This document shows, piece after piece, positions 1-7,212 of a DNA stretch of 64,000 nucleotides. The notes beneath the pieces were generated by a model. It was given only the letters and a program-made list of their open reading frames with translations. It ran no database searches and was not told the DNA's origin. The DNA lies in assembly GCA_022772675.1 (NCBI GenBank), contig JALEZW010000032.1, forward strand, positions 62,001 through 126,000. The letters run 5' to 3'. The translations under genes were made by a program, and so were the position numbers. The first letter of the stretch is position 1. Every line of letters starts with the position of its first letter. Source of the DNA: Agathobacter sp. Its GTDB lineage: Bacteria; Bacillota; Clostridia; Lachnospirales; Lachnospiraceae.

Positions 1-455
1 AGGTGATTGCCGCCAATAAAATAGATGCCATCTATGGAGATGAAAATGAAATTATCTCCTCGCTCCGGGCGGAATTTGAGAAGGATGGAATTAAGATTTA
101 TCCTATTTCTGCGGTCAGCGGACAGGGCGTCCGGGAACTGCTTTTTCATGTAAGAGAGCTCCTTTCCAAATGTCCGAAGGAGGCTGTTGTCTATGAGCCT
201 GAATTTGACCCGGCACTTGCTTTTTGGAAGGACGAGCCCTACACCATTTCCCGGGCAGAAGACGGAGCCTTTGTTGTGGAGGGACCCAAAATCGAAAAGA
301 TGCTGGGTTACACCAATATGGACTCGGAAAAAGGATTTTTGTTTTTCCAGAAATTCATGCGGGAACAGGGTATTTTGAAGGACCTGGAGGAGCAGGGAAT
401 TGAAGATGGCGACACGGTTCGTATATATGACTGTGAATTTGATTATTATAAGTAG
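1..455 (+). CDS. obgE: GTPase ObgE/CgtA, C-terminal part (5' truncated by window edge)
   Basis: This is the end of the Obg GTPase, a ribosome-associated GTP-binding protein needed for 50S assembly and stress control. The reading frame is open from the window edge. The visible part starts at the G4 guanine-specificity motif (NKID), followed by the G5 motif (SAVSG). After a linker comes the Obg C-terminal (OCT) domain, with the typical tail 'VRIYDCEFDYYK'. The N-terminal Obg fold and the G1-G3 motifs lie outside the window. The next gene, yhbY, begins 11 bases after the stop. The order obg-yhbY-nadD-yqeK-rsfS is a classical Firmicutes ribosome/NAD cluster. Identity is secure. Confidence 0.95.
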   Translation, partial: VIAANKIDAIYGDENEIISSLRAEFEKDGIKIYPISAVSGQGVRELLFHVRELLSKCPKEAVVYEPEFDPALAFWKDEPYTISRAEDGAFVVEGPKIEKMLGYTNMDSEKGFLFFQKFMREQGILKDLEEQGIEDGDTVRIYDCEFDYYK

Positions 456-466
456 GAGAAGTGAGT

Positions 467-763
467 ATGACATTAAATAGCAGACAAAGAGCATATCTTG
501 GCAGCCTTGCAAGCAAAATTGACCCGATTTTTCAGATTGGAAAGGCATCTCTGACACCGGAAATTATAGAGGCACTGGATGCAGCACTGGAAAAACGGGA
601 GCTGATTAAGGTATCGGTATTAAAAAACTGCATTGATGACCCGAAAGAGATTGCAGACATGATTGCAGAGCGTACCCACTCCAATGTGGTAAAGGTGATT
701 GGTAAAAAGATGATTTTTTACAGAAAAGCCCGGAAAAATCCAAAGATTAAGCTTCCGGAATAG
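467..763 (+). CDS. yhbY: YhbY-family RNA-binding protein
   Basis: A 98-residue CRM-domain (CRS1/YhbY) protein that binds pre-50S ribosomal particles and helps ribosome assembly. The whole protein is one CRM fold. The family start 'LNSRQRAYLGSLA' and the GxxG-like loop near 'QIGKASL' are visible. A GTG lies six bases upstream in frame (461), but the AGGAG at 454-458 overlaps the obgE stop and is correctly spaced (8 nt) only for the ATG at 467, so I chose that start. It is probably co-transcribed and translationally coupled with obgE, and nadD follows 4 nt after its stop. Confidence 0.92.
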   Translation: MTLNSRQRAYLGSLASKIDPIFQIGKASLTPEIIEALDAALEKRELIKVSVLKNCIDDPKEIADMIAERTHSNVVKVIGKKMIFYRKARKNPKIKLPE

Positions 764-767
764 AAAG

Positions 768-1370
768 ATGAAGATTGGAATACTGGGCGGATCTTTTGAT
801 CCGATTCATATGGGACATCTTTATATGGCAATACAGGCTCACGAAGCAGCAGAATTGGATGAGGTATGGCTGATTCCTGCCGGTCATTCTCCGAACAAGG
901 AAGAAGCCGGGATGACAGATGCAGTCCATCGCCTGCGTATGTGCGAGATCACAGCAAAACCCTATGACTGGCTTTTGGTAAACAGTCTGGAAATAGACTC
1001 CTGTGAGCGGAGTTATACCTATCGGACGCTGGAAAAGCTTGCACAACAGTTTCCGGAGCATCAGCTTTATTTCATTATGGGTGGAGATTCCTTAGATTAT
1101 TTTGAGGACTGGAAGAAGCCGGAGCGGATTGCGGAGCTTTGTAAGATTCTTGTCATACCGAGAGATGCATTTACCCTCTCAAATCTAAATAAAAAAGTGG
1201 AGCAGCTCAAAAAGCTGTTTCCCTGCGAAATTTCATTGATTCCCTGCAGCAGATATCCCCTTTCTTCTACAGAAATCCGTAAGTCTCTGTTCTGGAATCA
1301 TCCCAAAGCAGATGATTTTCCACCGGGAGTTCTGGAATATATCAGGGAATATAAGCTGTATCAGCATTAG
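768..1370 (+). CDS. nadD: Nicotinate-nucleotide adenylyltransferase
   Basis: This enzyme transfers AMP from ATP to nicotinate mononucleotide, the second-last step of NAD synthesis. At 200 residues it has normal NadD length. The nucleotidyltransferase signature GSFDPIHMGH is at residues 8-17 with the H-x-G-H pair at 14-17, and the second conserved motif, SSTEIR, is near residue 165. It starts 4 nt after the yhbY stop with only a weak ribosome site, so translation probably depends on reinitiation from yhbY. The next gene is the HD-domain protein YqeK, the usual partner in Firmicutes. Confidence 0.96.
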   Translation: MKIGILGGSFDPIHMGHLYMAIQAHEAAELDEVWLIPAGHSPNKEEAGMTDAVHRLRMCEITAKPYDWLLVNSLEIDSCERSYTYRTLEKLAQQFPEHQLYFIMGGDSLDYFEDWKKPERIAELCKILVIPRDAFTLSNLNKKVEQLKKLFPCEISLIPCSRYPLSSTEIRKSLFWNHPKADDFPPGVLEYIREYKLYQH

Positions 1371-1382
1371 GAGACAAAATCC

Positions 1383-1967
1383 ATGGAAAAGGAAGAAATT
1401 GTAAAAAAGTTAAAAAAAGAACTGGATAAAAACCGCTATGAACATACTCTGGGCGTTATGTACACAGCTGGAAGCCTTGCTATGGCATATGGCTGTGACA
1501 TGGAACAGGCAATGCTTGCAGGTCTTCTTCATGACTGTGCCAAGTGTCTTCCCACGGAACAGAAAATCAAGGTTTGTGAAAAACATGATATTTTGATTTC
1601 CGGTGTGGAGAGAGAAAATCCGGGGCTTTTACATGCAAAGGCAGGAATGGTACTGGCAGAGGAAGTGTATGGTATTTCAGACCCTCTGATTCTCCATGCA
1701 ATCAAGGTTCACACCACCGGAGAACCGGATATGAATATGCTGGATAAAATAATCTATGTGGCTGATTATATTGAGCCCATGAGGAGCGAAGCTCCACGGC
1801 TGGCAGAAATCCGTCAGATGGCATTTAAGGATTTAAACAGCTGTGTAGCAGAAATCTTACATGATACGCTGCATTATCTCAGCGGACGAAAGGGCAGCAT
1901 TGACCCCTCTACCCAGTTGACATACCGGTTTTATGAACAGTACCGACAGCCGGAGAAAGAGAATTGA
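1383..1967 (+). CDS. yqeK: HD-domain phosphohydrolase YqeK (symmetrical Ap4A hydrolase family)
   Basis: A 194-residue cytoplasmic HD-domain protein. The family cleaves diadenosine tetraphosphate symmetrically to two ADP, using a dinuclear iron site. Metal ligands seen are H21 (YEHTLGV), the H50-D51 pair (LLHDCAK), a later His in 'LLHAKAG', and the Asp of 'YVADYIEP'. All HD landmarks are intact. A GGAG with about 9 nt spacing precedes the ATG. Position between nadD and rsfS matches the Firmicutes arrangement. The function assignment rests on family knowledge. Confidence 0.92.
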   Translation: MEKEEIVKKLKKELDKNRYEHTLGVMYTAGSLAMAYGCDMEQAMLAGLLHDCAKCLPTEQKIKVCEKHDILISGVERENPGLLHAKAGMVLAEEVYGISDPLILHAIKVHTTGEPDMNMLDKIIYVADYIEPMRSEAPRLAEIRQMAFKDLNSCVAEILHDTLHYLSGRKGSIDPSTQLTYRFYEQYRQPEKEN

Positions 1968-2001
1968 TCATTAAAAAATGAAATCATGAAAAGGAGAGAC
2001 C

Positions 2002-2343
2002 ATGGAAACATTGGATATTGTAAAAAAGGCAGTTGCTGCACTGCGAGATAAAAAAGCGGAAGATGTCACGGTCATTGACATTACCGGAGTATCCTCCATT
2101 GCAGATTATTTTATCATTGCAAACGGAAATAACCAGAATCAGCTGACTGCCATGCAGGATGCTGTGGATGAGGCTTTATACAAGGAAGGACTGCACGCAA
2201 AGCAGGTTGAGGGCAACAACAAATCAACATGGATTCTGATGGATTATCAGGATATCATTGTTCATCTGTTCTCAAAGGAAGACCGTCTGTTTTATGATTT
2301 GGAACGAATCTGGAGAGATGGAAAGATTATTGAGGTTGAATAA
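2002..2343 (+). CDS. rsfS: Ribosomal silencing factor RsfS
   Basis: A 113-residue protein of the Iojap/DUF143 family. It binds uL14 on the 50S subunit and blocks subunit joining when nutrients are short. Family landmarks are 'VSSIADYFIIANGNN' in the first half and 'WILMDYQDIIVHLF' near residue 75. AAAGGAGAGACC precedes the ATG. It is the last gene of the obgE operon and is followed 13 bp later by a strong hairpin terminator. Confidence 0.95.
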   Translation: METLDIVKKAVAALRDKKAEDVTVIDITGVSSIADYFIIANGNNQNQLTAMQDAVDEALYKEGLHAKQVEGNNKSTWILMDYQDIIVHLFSKEDRLFYDLERIWRDGKIIEVE

Positions 2344-2355
2344 TTAACAGAGTTT

Positions 2356-2397
2356 CATAAATGGCATAAACAAGCCATTTATGGGGCTTTTTCTTTT
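2356..2397 (+). terminator. Rho-independent terminator of the obgE-rsfS operon
   Basis: A perfect 10-bp stem (2356-2365 with 2374-2383, CATAAATGGC against its complement) with an 8-nt loop, followed by a T-rich tract to 2397. It lies 12 bases after the rsfS stop. Confidence 0.85.
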
Positions 2398-2539
2398 ATC
2401 ATGATACACACCAGATTGTATTCTGTACAGAAGAAGCAGTAAAAACATTGACTTTTGAGAGGATTTTGTGGATGGAACCATGAGTGTATACAATGACATA
2501 ATATGTGAAATTAAGCAATTTTATTGTGATTCGCCTCTG

Positions 2540-2575
2540 AAAACAGGGAGGATATGTCATTTATCCCCCTGTTTT
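2540..2575 (-). terminator. Hairpin terminator downstream of lexA
   Basis: Arms AAAACAGGG (2540-2548) and CCCTGTTTT (2567-2575) pair perfectly, and an inner GGATA/TATCC helix extends the stem past a one-base bulge. T runs occur on both strands. It sits 52 bp past the lexA stop on the minus strand and may act in both directions. The remainder of 2398-2627 shows no gene. Confidence 0.7.
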
Positions 2576-2627
2576 TCCATACTGTGTGCACAATGAAAGA
2601 TAATATTACAATTTACCAGTGTACTTT

Positions 2628-3245
2628 TTAGCGGAATAGACGGAAAACTCCAAACACTTTCCCCAGTATCTCACAGTCAGGTACGATAATGGGATCCATG
2701 GTATCGTTCTCCGGCTGCAGACGGATATGTCCGTCCTCTTTATAAAAAGTCTTTACAGTAGCAGAATCGTCAATCAGAGCTACCACCATATCTCCGTTTC
2801 TTGCGGAAATACAGCGTTCTACAAGGATAGCATCCCCATTAAAGATTCCGGCATTAATCATGCTTTCTCCCTTTACTTTTAGCATAAAAGTTTCTGCATT
2901 GGGCATATATTCTGCAGGAATCGGAAAGTAATTCTCAATATTCTCCGTTGCCAGGATTGGCTGGCCGGCTGCCACCTGCCCGATGATAGGAACATTTACC
3001 AATTCGCGCCTTGTGAGGTTAAAATTATCATCTATGATTTCAATTGCCCGCGGTTTCGTGGGATCACGGCGGATATAACCGTTTTTTTCCAGGGTCTCCA
3101 GATGGGAATGAACAGAAGATGTGGACTTTAAATGGACAGCTTCACAGATATCCCTGACGGTAGGCGGATATCCTTTCTTTAAAATTTCCGATTTAATATA
3201 TTCCAAAATTTCCCGTTGCTTGTCTGATATTTTTCCGTATGCCAT
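2628..3245 (-). CDS. lexA: LexA repressor of the SOS response
   Basis: A 205-residue repressor that binds operator DNA and cleaves itself when RecA filaments form. It has an N-terminal winged helix (about 1-65, with '[17 protein letters not shown]') and a C-terminal S24 peptidase domain. The scissile Ala-Gly bond is A93-G94 (VAAGQP), and the catalytic dyad is S128 (GESM) and K165. The frame stays open to 3344, but GGAGG at 3254-3258 is 8 nt from the ATG at 3245, which gives the canonical MAYGKI start. The gene diverges from a yneA-like gene across several LexA-box-like repeats, so autoregulation is expected. Confidence 0.97.
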   Translation of the reverse strand: MAYGKISDKQREILEYIKSEILKKGYPPTVRDICEAVHLKSTSSVHSHLETLEKNGYIRRDPTKPRAIEIIDDNFNLTRRELVNVPIIGQVAAGQPILATENIENYFPIPAEYMPNAETFMLKVKGESMINAGIFNGDAILVERCISARNGDMVVALIDDSATVKTFYKEDGHIRLQPENDTMDPIIVPDCEILGKVFGVFRLFR

Positions 3246-3277
3246 GTGCATTACCTCCATATGTTTGATGTAATTTA

Positions 3278-3306
3278 ATTCTATCATATCAGAAAATAAA
3301 AAGCAA
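3278..3306 (-). promoter_or_regulatory. Candidate SigA promoter of lexA
   Basis: On the minus strand, TTGCTT (3306-3301) and TAGAAT (3283-3278) are separated by 17 nt, directly upstream of lexA. LexA-box-like sites begin about 12 bp upstream of the -35. Confidence 0.5.
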
Positions 3307-3317
3307 ACATATATTCC

Positions 3318-3400
3318 GAAAATTTGTTCGTTTTCTATTGACAAACATTTGTTTGCGTATTATAGTGTAAATACAAACAAATGTTCCGGAACAAAAGTTC
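3318..3400. promoter_or_regulatory. Cluster of LexA-box (SOS) sites between lexA and the yneA-like gene
   Basis: The known Gram-positive SOS box is GAAC-N4-GTTC. One perfect site is at 3389-3400 (GAAC AAAA GTTC). Near matches are at 3375-3386 (AAAC AAAT GTTC) and 3318-3329 (GAAA ATTT GTTC). A third, AAAC ATTT GTTT at 3343-3354, overlaps the yneA-like promoter. Their spacing over about 80 bp in a divergent lexA region supports shared control. Confidence 0.75.
3338..3366 (+). promoter_or_regulatory. SigA promoter of the yneA-like gene
   Basis: A perfect -35 TTGACA (3338-3343), a 17-nt spacer and TATAGT (3361-3366). The spacer holds the LexA-box-like repeat at 3343-3354, so repression by promoter occlusion is plausible. 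Confidence 0.7.
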
Positions 3401-3455
3401 CTATTTGCTAAAGTGAATTTGCATGAGCTTATGTTTTCAAAGAGGAGGAATCGGA

Positions 3456-3839
3456 ATGAAGAGAGGATATACGTACAGAAACATGGGAAAAATGGAAAGC
3501 AGACATACAAGAGGTGCAGCTGCCATCCATCATAGAGAAAAGAAAACAATGATACTTGCAGGTTTTATTCTGATATTACTTCTTGTTCTGCTGGGAAACA
3601 GTATCCGTGTATTTGCCAGCTCCGGAAAACAGGCTGCATACCATAAGTATTACACCAGTGTTCAGCTGGAAAAAGGAGACAGCCTTTGGTCACTGGCGGA
3701 TGAATATAACGGGGAACATGTAGTGTCAAGAACCGATTATATTGATGAGGTATGCAGGATCAATCAGATTACGGAAGATACAATTCTGCATAGCGGAAAT
3801 TCGGTTGTTGTTCCATATTATGCGCTGGAAATAAAGTGA
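3456..3839 (+). CDS. YneA-like SOS cell-division inhibitor (LysM membrane protein)
   Basis: A 127-residue single-pass membrane protein. A basic N-terminus (1-30) is followed by one transmembrane helix (about 31-50) and an extracellular LysM-type domain (about 66-121, 'VQLEKGDSLWSLADEY'). In Bacillus, YneA has the same architecture, is transcribed divergently from lexA and delays division during DNA damage. The shared layout and the SOS boxes upstream support the same role here, although the sequence itself only shows a LysM protein. The ATG at 3456 has GGAGG 7 nt upstream, so the upstream in-frame ATG at 3423 is less likely. Confidence 0.75.
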   Translation: MKRGYTYRNMGKMESRHTRGAAAIHHREKKTMILAGFILILLLVLLGNSIRVFASSGKQAAYHKYYTSVQLEKGDSLWSLADEYNGEHVVSRTDYIDEVCRINQITEDTILHSGNSVVVPYYALEIK

Positions 3840-3928
3840 GAATAGCAGGAGGACTGATCCTTTGATATTTGAATCGTATGTTATTGTCCACATGGCATTT
3901 TAAATACAGGAATACATTTGTCACTTGC

Positions 3929-3957
3929 TTGTAAAAAATCGCCCGATGCATTATAAT
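3929..3957 (+). promoter_or_regulatory. SigA promoter of plsC
   Basis: TTGTAA (3929-3934), 17-nt spacer, TATAAT (3952-3957). The start point predicted near 3964 lies after the upstream in-frame ATG at 3925 and so supports translation from 3985. Confidence 0.65.
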
Positions 3958-3984
3958 ATAGTGATACAGAGGGAGATTATCGAT

Positions 3985-4710
3985 ATGTTAAAGTTATTTT
4001 ATGTTATATTCATGAATCTGCACAGAGCACCATATATTATACCACGTATGAGAAAAGAGGCCGACCATCCGGAACGCTTCTCGGAGGAACAGCGTTACTC
4101 GCTGGTTCAGCATGCTATTTATCTTATGAACAAAACAGGAAAGATTAATACCATTGCAACCGGTCTTGAGAATCTGCCGAAAGAGGGTGGATACATGATG
4201 TATCCGAATCATCAGGGAAAGTATGATGTGCTGGGCATCATGTATACGCATAAATCACCTTGTTCTTTTGTCATGGACAAAAGAAAATCCCATACTATTC
4301 TCGTACGGGAATTTTGTGATCTGGTACAGGCAAAACGTCTGGAGAAGGATAATCCCCGTCAGGGTATCACGATTATCAACCAGGTTGCAGAAGAGGTAAA
4401 AGCCGGAAAAAAATATATTTTATTCCCGGAAGGCGGATATCGTTTTAATAATAAAAATCATGTCTGTGACTTTAAAGCCGGCAGTTTTAAAATTGCTTTA
4501 AAATCACATGCACCAATTGTTCCGATTGCCCTTATTGACTCCTACAAAGTATTTAACAGTTTTCATATCGGACCGATTACTACCTATGTTCATTATTTAA
4601 AACCCATTACCTATGAGGAATATAAGGACATGAAATCACAGGAAATCGCCGAGCTTGTAAAGGAGCGAATCGAAGAGAAGATTACGGAAGCCAGCCAAAA
4701 CAAGGATTAG
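3985..4710 (+). CDS. plsC: 1-acyl-sn-glycerol-3-phosphate acyltransferase
   Basis: A 241-residue PlsC-family acyltransferase, which acylates lysophosphatidate to phosphatidate at the inner membrane face. The catalytic H-x4-D motif is NHQGKYD (H76, D81), and the second block is FPEG at 147-150. Its hydrophobic N-terminus (LFYVIFM) is only a short membrane-associating stretch. The start follows GGGAG with 9 nt spacing and lies downstream of the promoter. Its TAG overlaps the stop of the convergent recombinase gene, so there is no room for a terminator between them. Confidence 0.88.
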   Translation: MLKLFYVIFMNLHRAPYIIPRMRKEADHPERFSEEQRYSLVQHAIYLMNKTGKINTIATGLENLPKEGGYMMYPNHQGKYDVLGIMYTHKSPCSFVMDKRKSHTILVREFCDLVQAKRLEKDNPRQGITIINQVAEEVKAGKKYILFPEGGYRFNNKNHVCDFKAGSFKIALKSHAPIVPIALIDSYKVFNSFHIGPITTYVHYLKPITYEEYKDMKSQEIAELVKERIEEKITEASQNKD

Positions 4711-5768
4711 TCATCTTCTCTTAGATGTACATATTTTGCGGCACTGCGGCGCCTGTCTTCTTCGATGGCAGCATAGTGTTTCCTTGTTGTATTTACATCT
4801 TTATGCCCCAAAACATCAGCGACAAGGTAGATATCACCGGTTTCCTTGTAGAGAGAGGTGCCATAGGTACTCCTTAATTTGTGAGGTGTTATATTTTTTA
4901 AATTTGTTACCAGCTTTGAATATTTCTTGACAAGATTTTCCACTGCCCGAACGGAAATTCTTTTATTCTGCAGAGAAAGAAATAAAGCATTTTCGTTTCC
5001 GGCAACCGGTGTGATCCCTTTTCGCTCTTCCATATAGTCTACTAAGGCATCCCTTACTTCATCACTGAAATAAACAACTACCTCAGCTCCACCTTTACGG
5101 TGTATTTTGATCCCGTTATTTTTTAAATCCACATCATCCAGATCAAGCCCGACACATTCCGATACACGGATTCCGGTACCAAGCATGAGAGTGAGCAGTG
5201 CAAGATCCCGAACCTTAGTCTTTTCATGAAATGCCTGTTGTTTTTTTGTCAGGCTTTCCCCTGATTCCACTTCGTCCAGCAGGTTAGCAACTTCATCCAC
5301 ATCCAGTCTTATGATATTTTTTTCATGAACACTTGGCATGCTGACCTTAAAAGCAGGATTTGTGTCAATCAGTTCATTTTTATAGTAATAGTTATAAAAA
5401 GTACGCAGCGATGAGAGCTTTCTTTTCAATCCCTGTGACTCATTTGTGTGAGCCACACCGTCTTTTTCATATACTTTAAGGCTGTAAAGGTATTCTTCAA
5501 TATCCATGGGAGTCAGTTTATCCAGAATATCAATTGGAATTTCTGTTATTTTCATCTTTTGACAAATGGGATTGTTTTCATGAAGATAATTAAAAAAACA
5601 GATCAAATCGTAGGCATAAGCCACTCTGGTACGGGACTGGGTTCTTGGTTCGATTCCAATAAAAAATTGTTTACAGAAAGGAGGGAGTTCTTTTAACATT
5701 TCCCGCAGCTTTAATTCATTATTTACATCAACTTCTTCATAGTAGGCTTTATCTTTTTTCATATGCAT
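4707..5768 (-). CDS. XerS-like site-specific tyrosine recombinase
   Basis: A 353-residue tyrosine recombinase with an N-terminal SAM-like core-binding domain (about 20-135) and a catalytic domain (about 155-340). All active residues are present: R201 (GTGIRVSE), K225 (HRKGG), H296 and R299 (HKLR), H322 (LGHKD) and the nucleophile Y332 (KHYAAI). It is longer than XerC/XerD (about 300 residues). The N-terminal extension and inter-domain spacing resemble XerS, the single dimer-resolution recombinase of streptococci. Its start overlaps the end of the PP-loop gene by 20 nt, so the two are co-translated. The neighbours are housekeeping genes, which argues against a mobile-element integrase. A XerC/D or CodV role cannot be excluded. 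Confidence 0.8.
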   Translation of the reverse strand: MHMKKDKAYYEEVDVNNELKLREMLKELPPFCKQFFIGIEPRTQSRTRVAYAYDLICFFNYLHENNPICQKMKITEIPIDILDKLTPMDIEEYLYSLKVYEKDGVAHTNESQGLKRKLSSLRTFYNYYYKNELIDTNPAFKVSMPSVHEKNIIRLDVDEVANLLDEVESGESLTKKQQAFHEKTKVRDLALLTLMLGTGIRVSECVGLDLDDVDLKNNGIKIHRKGGAEVVVYFSDEVRDALVDYMEERKGITPVAGNENALFLSLQNKRISVRAVENLVKKYSKLVTNLKNITPHKLRSTYGTSLYKETGDIYLVADVLGHKDVNTTRKHYAAIEEDRRRSAAKYVHLREDD

Positions 5769-6477
5769 TCCATCCTTCTATATTTCCGGTTTCAATAGCA
5801 TGGAAAATACGTTTTTTGATTCCCGGATTTTCCAAGTTAAGTTTTCTTACAAATTGTTTGATATATTCCCGTTTGGTCTTTCCATCGGCTGGACAGGGAT
5901 TTTTTAAAACGGGAAGCTGCATTTTATGCATAAACCCAATAACATTTGCCTCAGGGACATACATGAGAGGTCTGATTACGGTAATATTGCTTTTATCCAG
6001 ATGCGTAACGGGAGCAAAGGAATAAAAACGTCCTTCATAAAACAGGGAAAGAAACATTGTTTCTATGATATCGTCCATGTGGTGGGCATAGGCAACTTTA
6101 TTACAACCGGATTCCCTGGCAAAATTGTTTAAAGCTCCTTTTCTCATTTTGGCACAAAGTGCACAGGGAGATGATTCATTAGGATTATGAAAAACAATTT
6201 TACTGATTTCAGTTTTTACAACATGATATTCTATCTGAAGGTCTTCACAAAGAGCATGAATCTTCTCTGTTTGAAAATCCTCAAATCCGAGATCAACCGT
6301 AATTGCCATAAGAGTAAACTGCTTTGGATAAAATTTTCTTATACCGGCAAGTGCATAGAGAAGGGTCAGAGAATCTTTACCACCGGAAACACCGATAGCA
6401 ATCCGGTCTCCACCTTCAATCATCTGATAAGTATCTACGGCCTGTCGAACATAGCTGTATAGCTTTTGAAGCTTCAT
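5749..6477 (-). CDS. TtcA-family PP-loop tRNA-thiolation-like ATPase
   Basis: A 242-residue N-type ATP pyrophosphatase. The PP-loop SGGKDS is at residues 31-36. A CxxC pair at C105/C108 (SPCALC) and a further cysteine at C195 (NPCPADG) match the Fe-S/sulfur-carrier cysteines of the TtcA group, which makes 2-thiocytidine 32 in tRNA. The open frame extends 32 codons upstream, but GGAGG lies just before the ATG at 6477, where the family homology also begins. The exact tRNA substrate in this lineage is not established. TilS is less likely because of the cysteine pattern. Confidence 0.8.
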   Translation of the reverse strand: MKLQKLYSYVRQAVDTYQMIEGGDRIAIGVSGGKDSLTLLYALAGIRKFYPKQFTLMAITVDLGFEDFQTEKIHALCEDLQIEYHVVKTEISKIVFHNPNESSPCALCAKMRKGALNNFARESGCNKVAYAHHMDDIIETMFLSLFYEGRFYSFAPVTHLDKSNITVIRPLMYVPEANVIGFMHKMQLPVLKNPCPADGKTKREYIKQFVRKLNLENPGIKKRIFHAIETGNIEGWNAYEKR

Positions 6478-6694
6478 GTCCCCTCCCATCAACAAAACTA
6501 ATCTATAAAAAATAGACCAATAATCACTGTTCCCATGCAGTATTGATTTCCAATGGTAAACAGCGGCACCCAATATCTATTATACATGATAGGAAAAAAT
6601 ATACCAGTAGATTCTTTCATAATTTTATAGTATAATCAATAAATGGTGGTACAATAGTACCGAAAATTTTGCCAAAACCAAGGAGAAATTTTAT

Positions 6695-7144
6695 ATGAAA
6701 TTTGTAATTCAGCGTGTTACGGAAGCTAAATGCGAAGTAAATCAGGAAGTTACCGGTCAGATTGGGCTGGGGTTTTGTGTATTGATTGGGATAGCTGAAT
6801 CCGATGATGAAGCTATTGCTGATAAAATGATTAAAAAACTGCTGGGAATGCGGATTTTCAGTGATGAGAACGGAAAAACAAATCTGTCGCTTCATGATGT
6901 GAGAGGTGCTCTTTTATTAATATCCCAGTTTACCTTGTATGCGGACTGCAGAAAAGGAAACCGGCCTTCCTTTATTAAAGCAGGAAATCCCACTCTTGCC
7001 AGTCATCTGTATGAGTATATTATTGAGCAGTGCAAAAAAGAAATTCCAACGGTAGAGACCGGAATCTTTGGCGCAGATATGAAAATTTCCCTTGTCAATG
7101 ACGGGCCCTTTACAATAGTACTGGATTCGGAGGAACTAACGTAA
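6695..7144 (+). CDS. dtd: D-aminoacyl-tRNA deacylase
   Basis: A 149-residue homodimeric enzyme that removes D-amino acids (and glycine from tRNA-Ala) by hydrolysing mischarged aminoacyl-tRNA. It has the DTD signatures [17 protein letters not shown] in the middle and the C-terminal Gly-cisPro motif, here NDGPFTI. AAGGAG precedes the ATG with 9 nt spacing. A TATAAT at 6631-6636 could be its -10, but the matching -35 is weak. The reductase gene follows after 68 nt with no terminator between. Confidence 0.95.
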   Translation: MKFVIQRVTEAKCEVNQEVTGQIGLGFCVLIGIAESDDEAIADKMIKKLLGMRIFSDENGKTNLSLHDVRGALLLISQFTLYADCRKGNRPSFIKAGNPTLASHLYEYIIEQCKKEIPTVETGIFGADMKISLVNDGPFTIVLDSEELT

Positions 7145-7212
7145 AATGATTTTGGGATTCAGTTTCGTTTTGGATGAAAGAAAGCTACCGGATAAATAGG
7201 AGGATAACAATA

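Noticed and set aside
4707-5768. Integrase of a mobile element
   Set aside because: No excisionase, attachment-site repeats or cargo; overlaps a tRNA-modification-like gene and sits among core genes.
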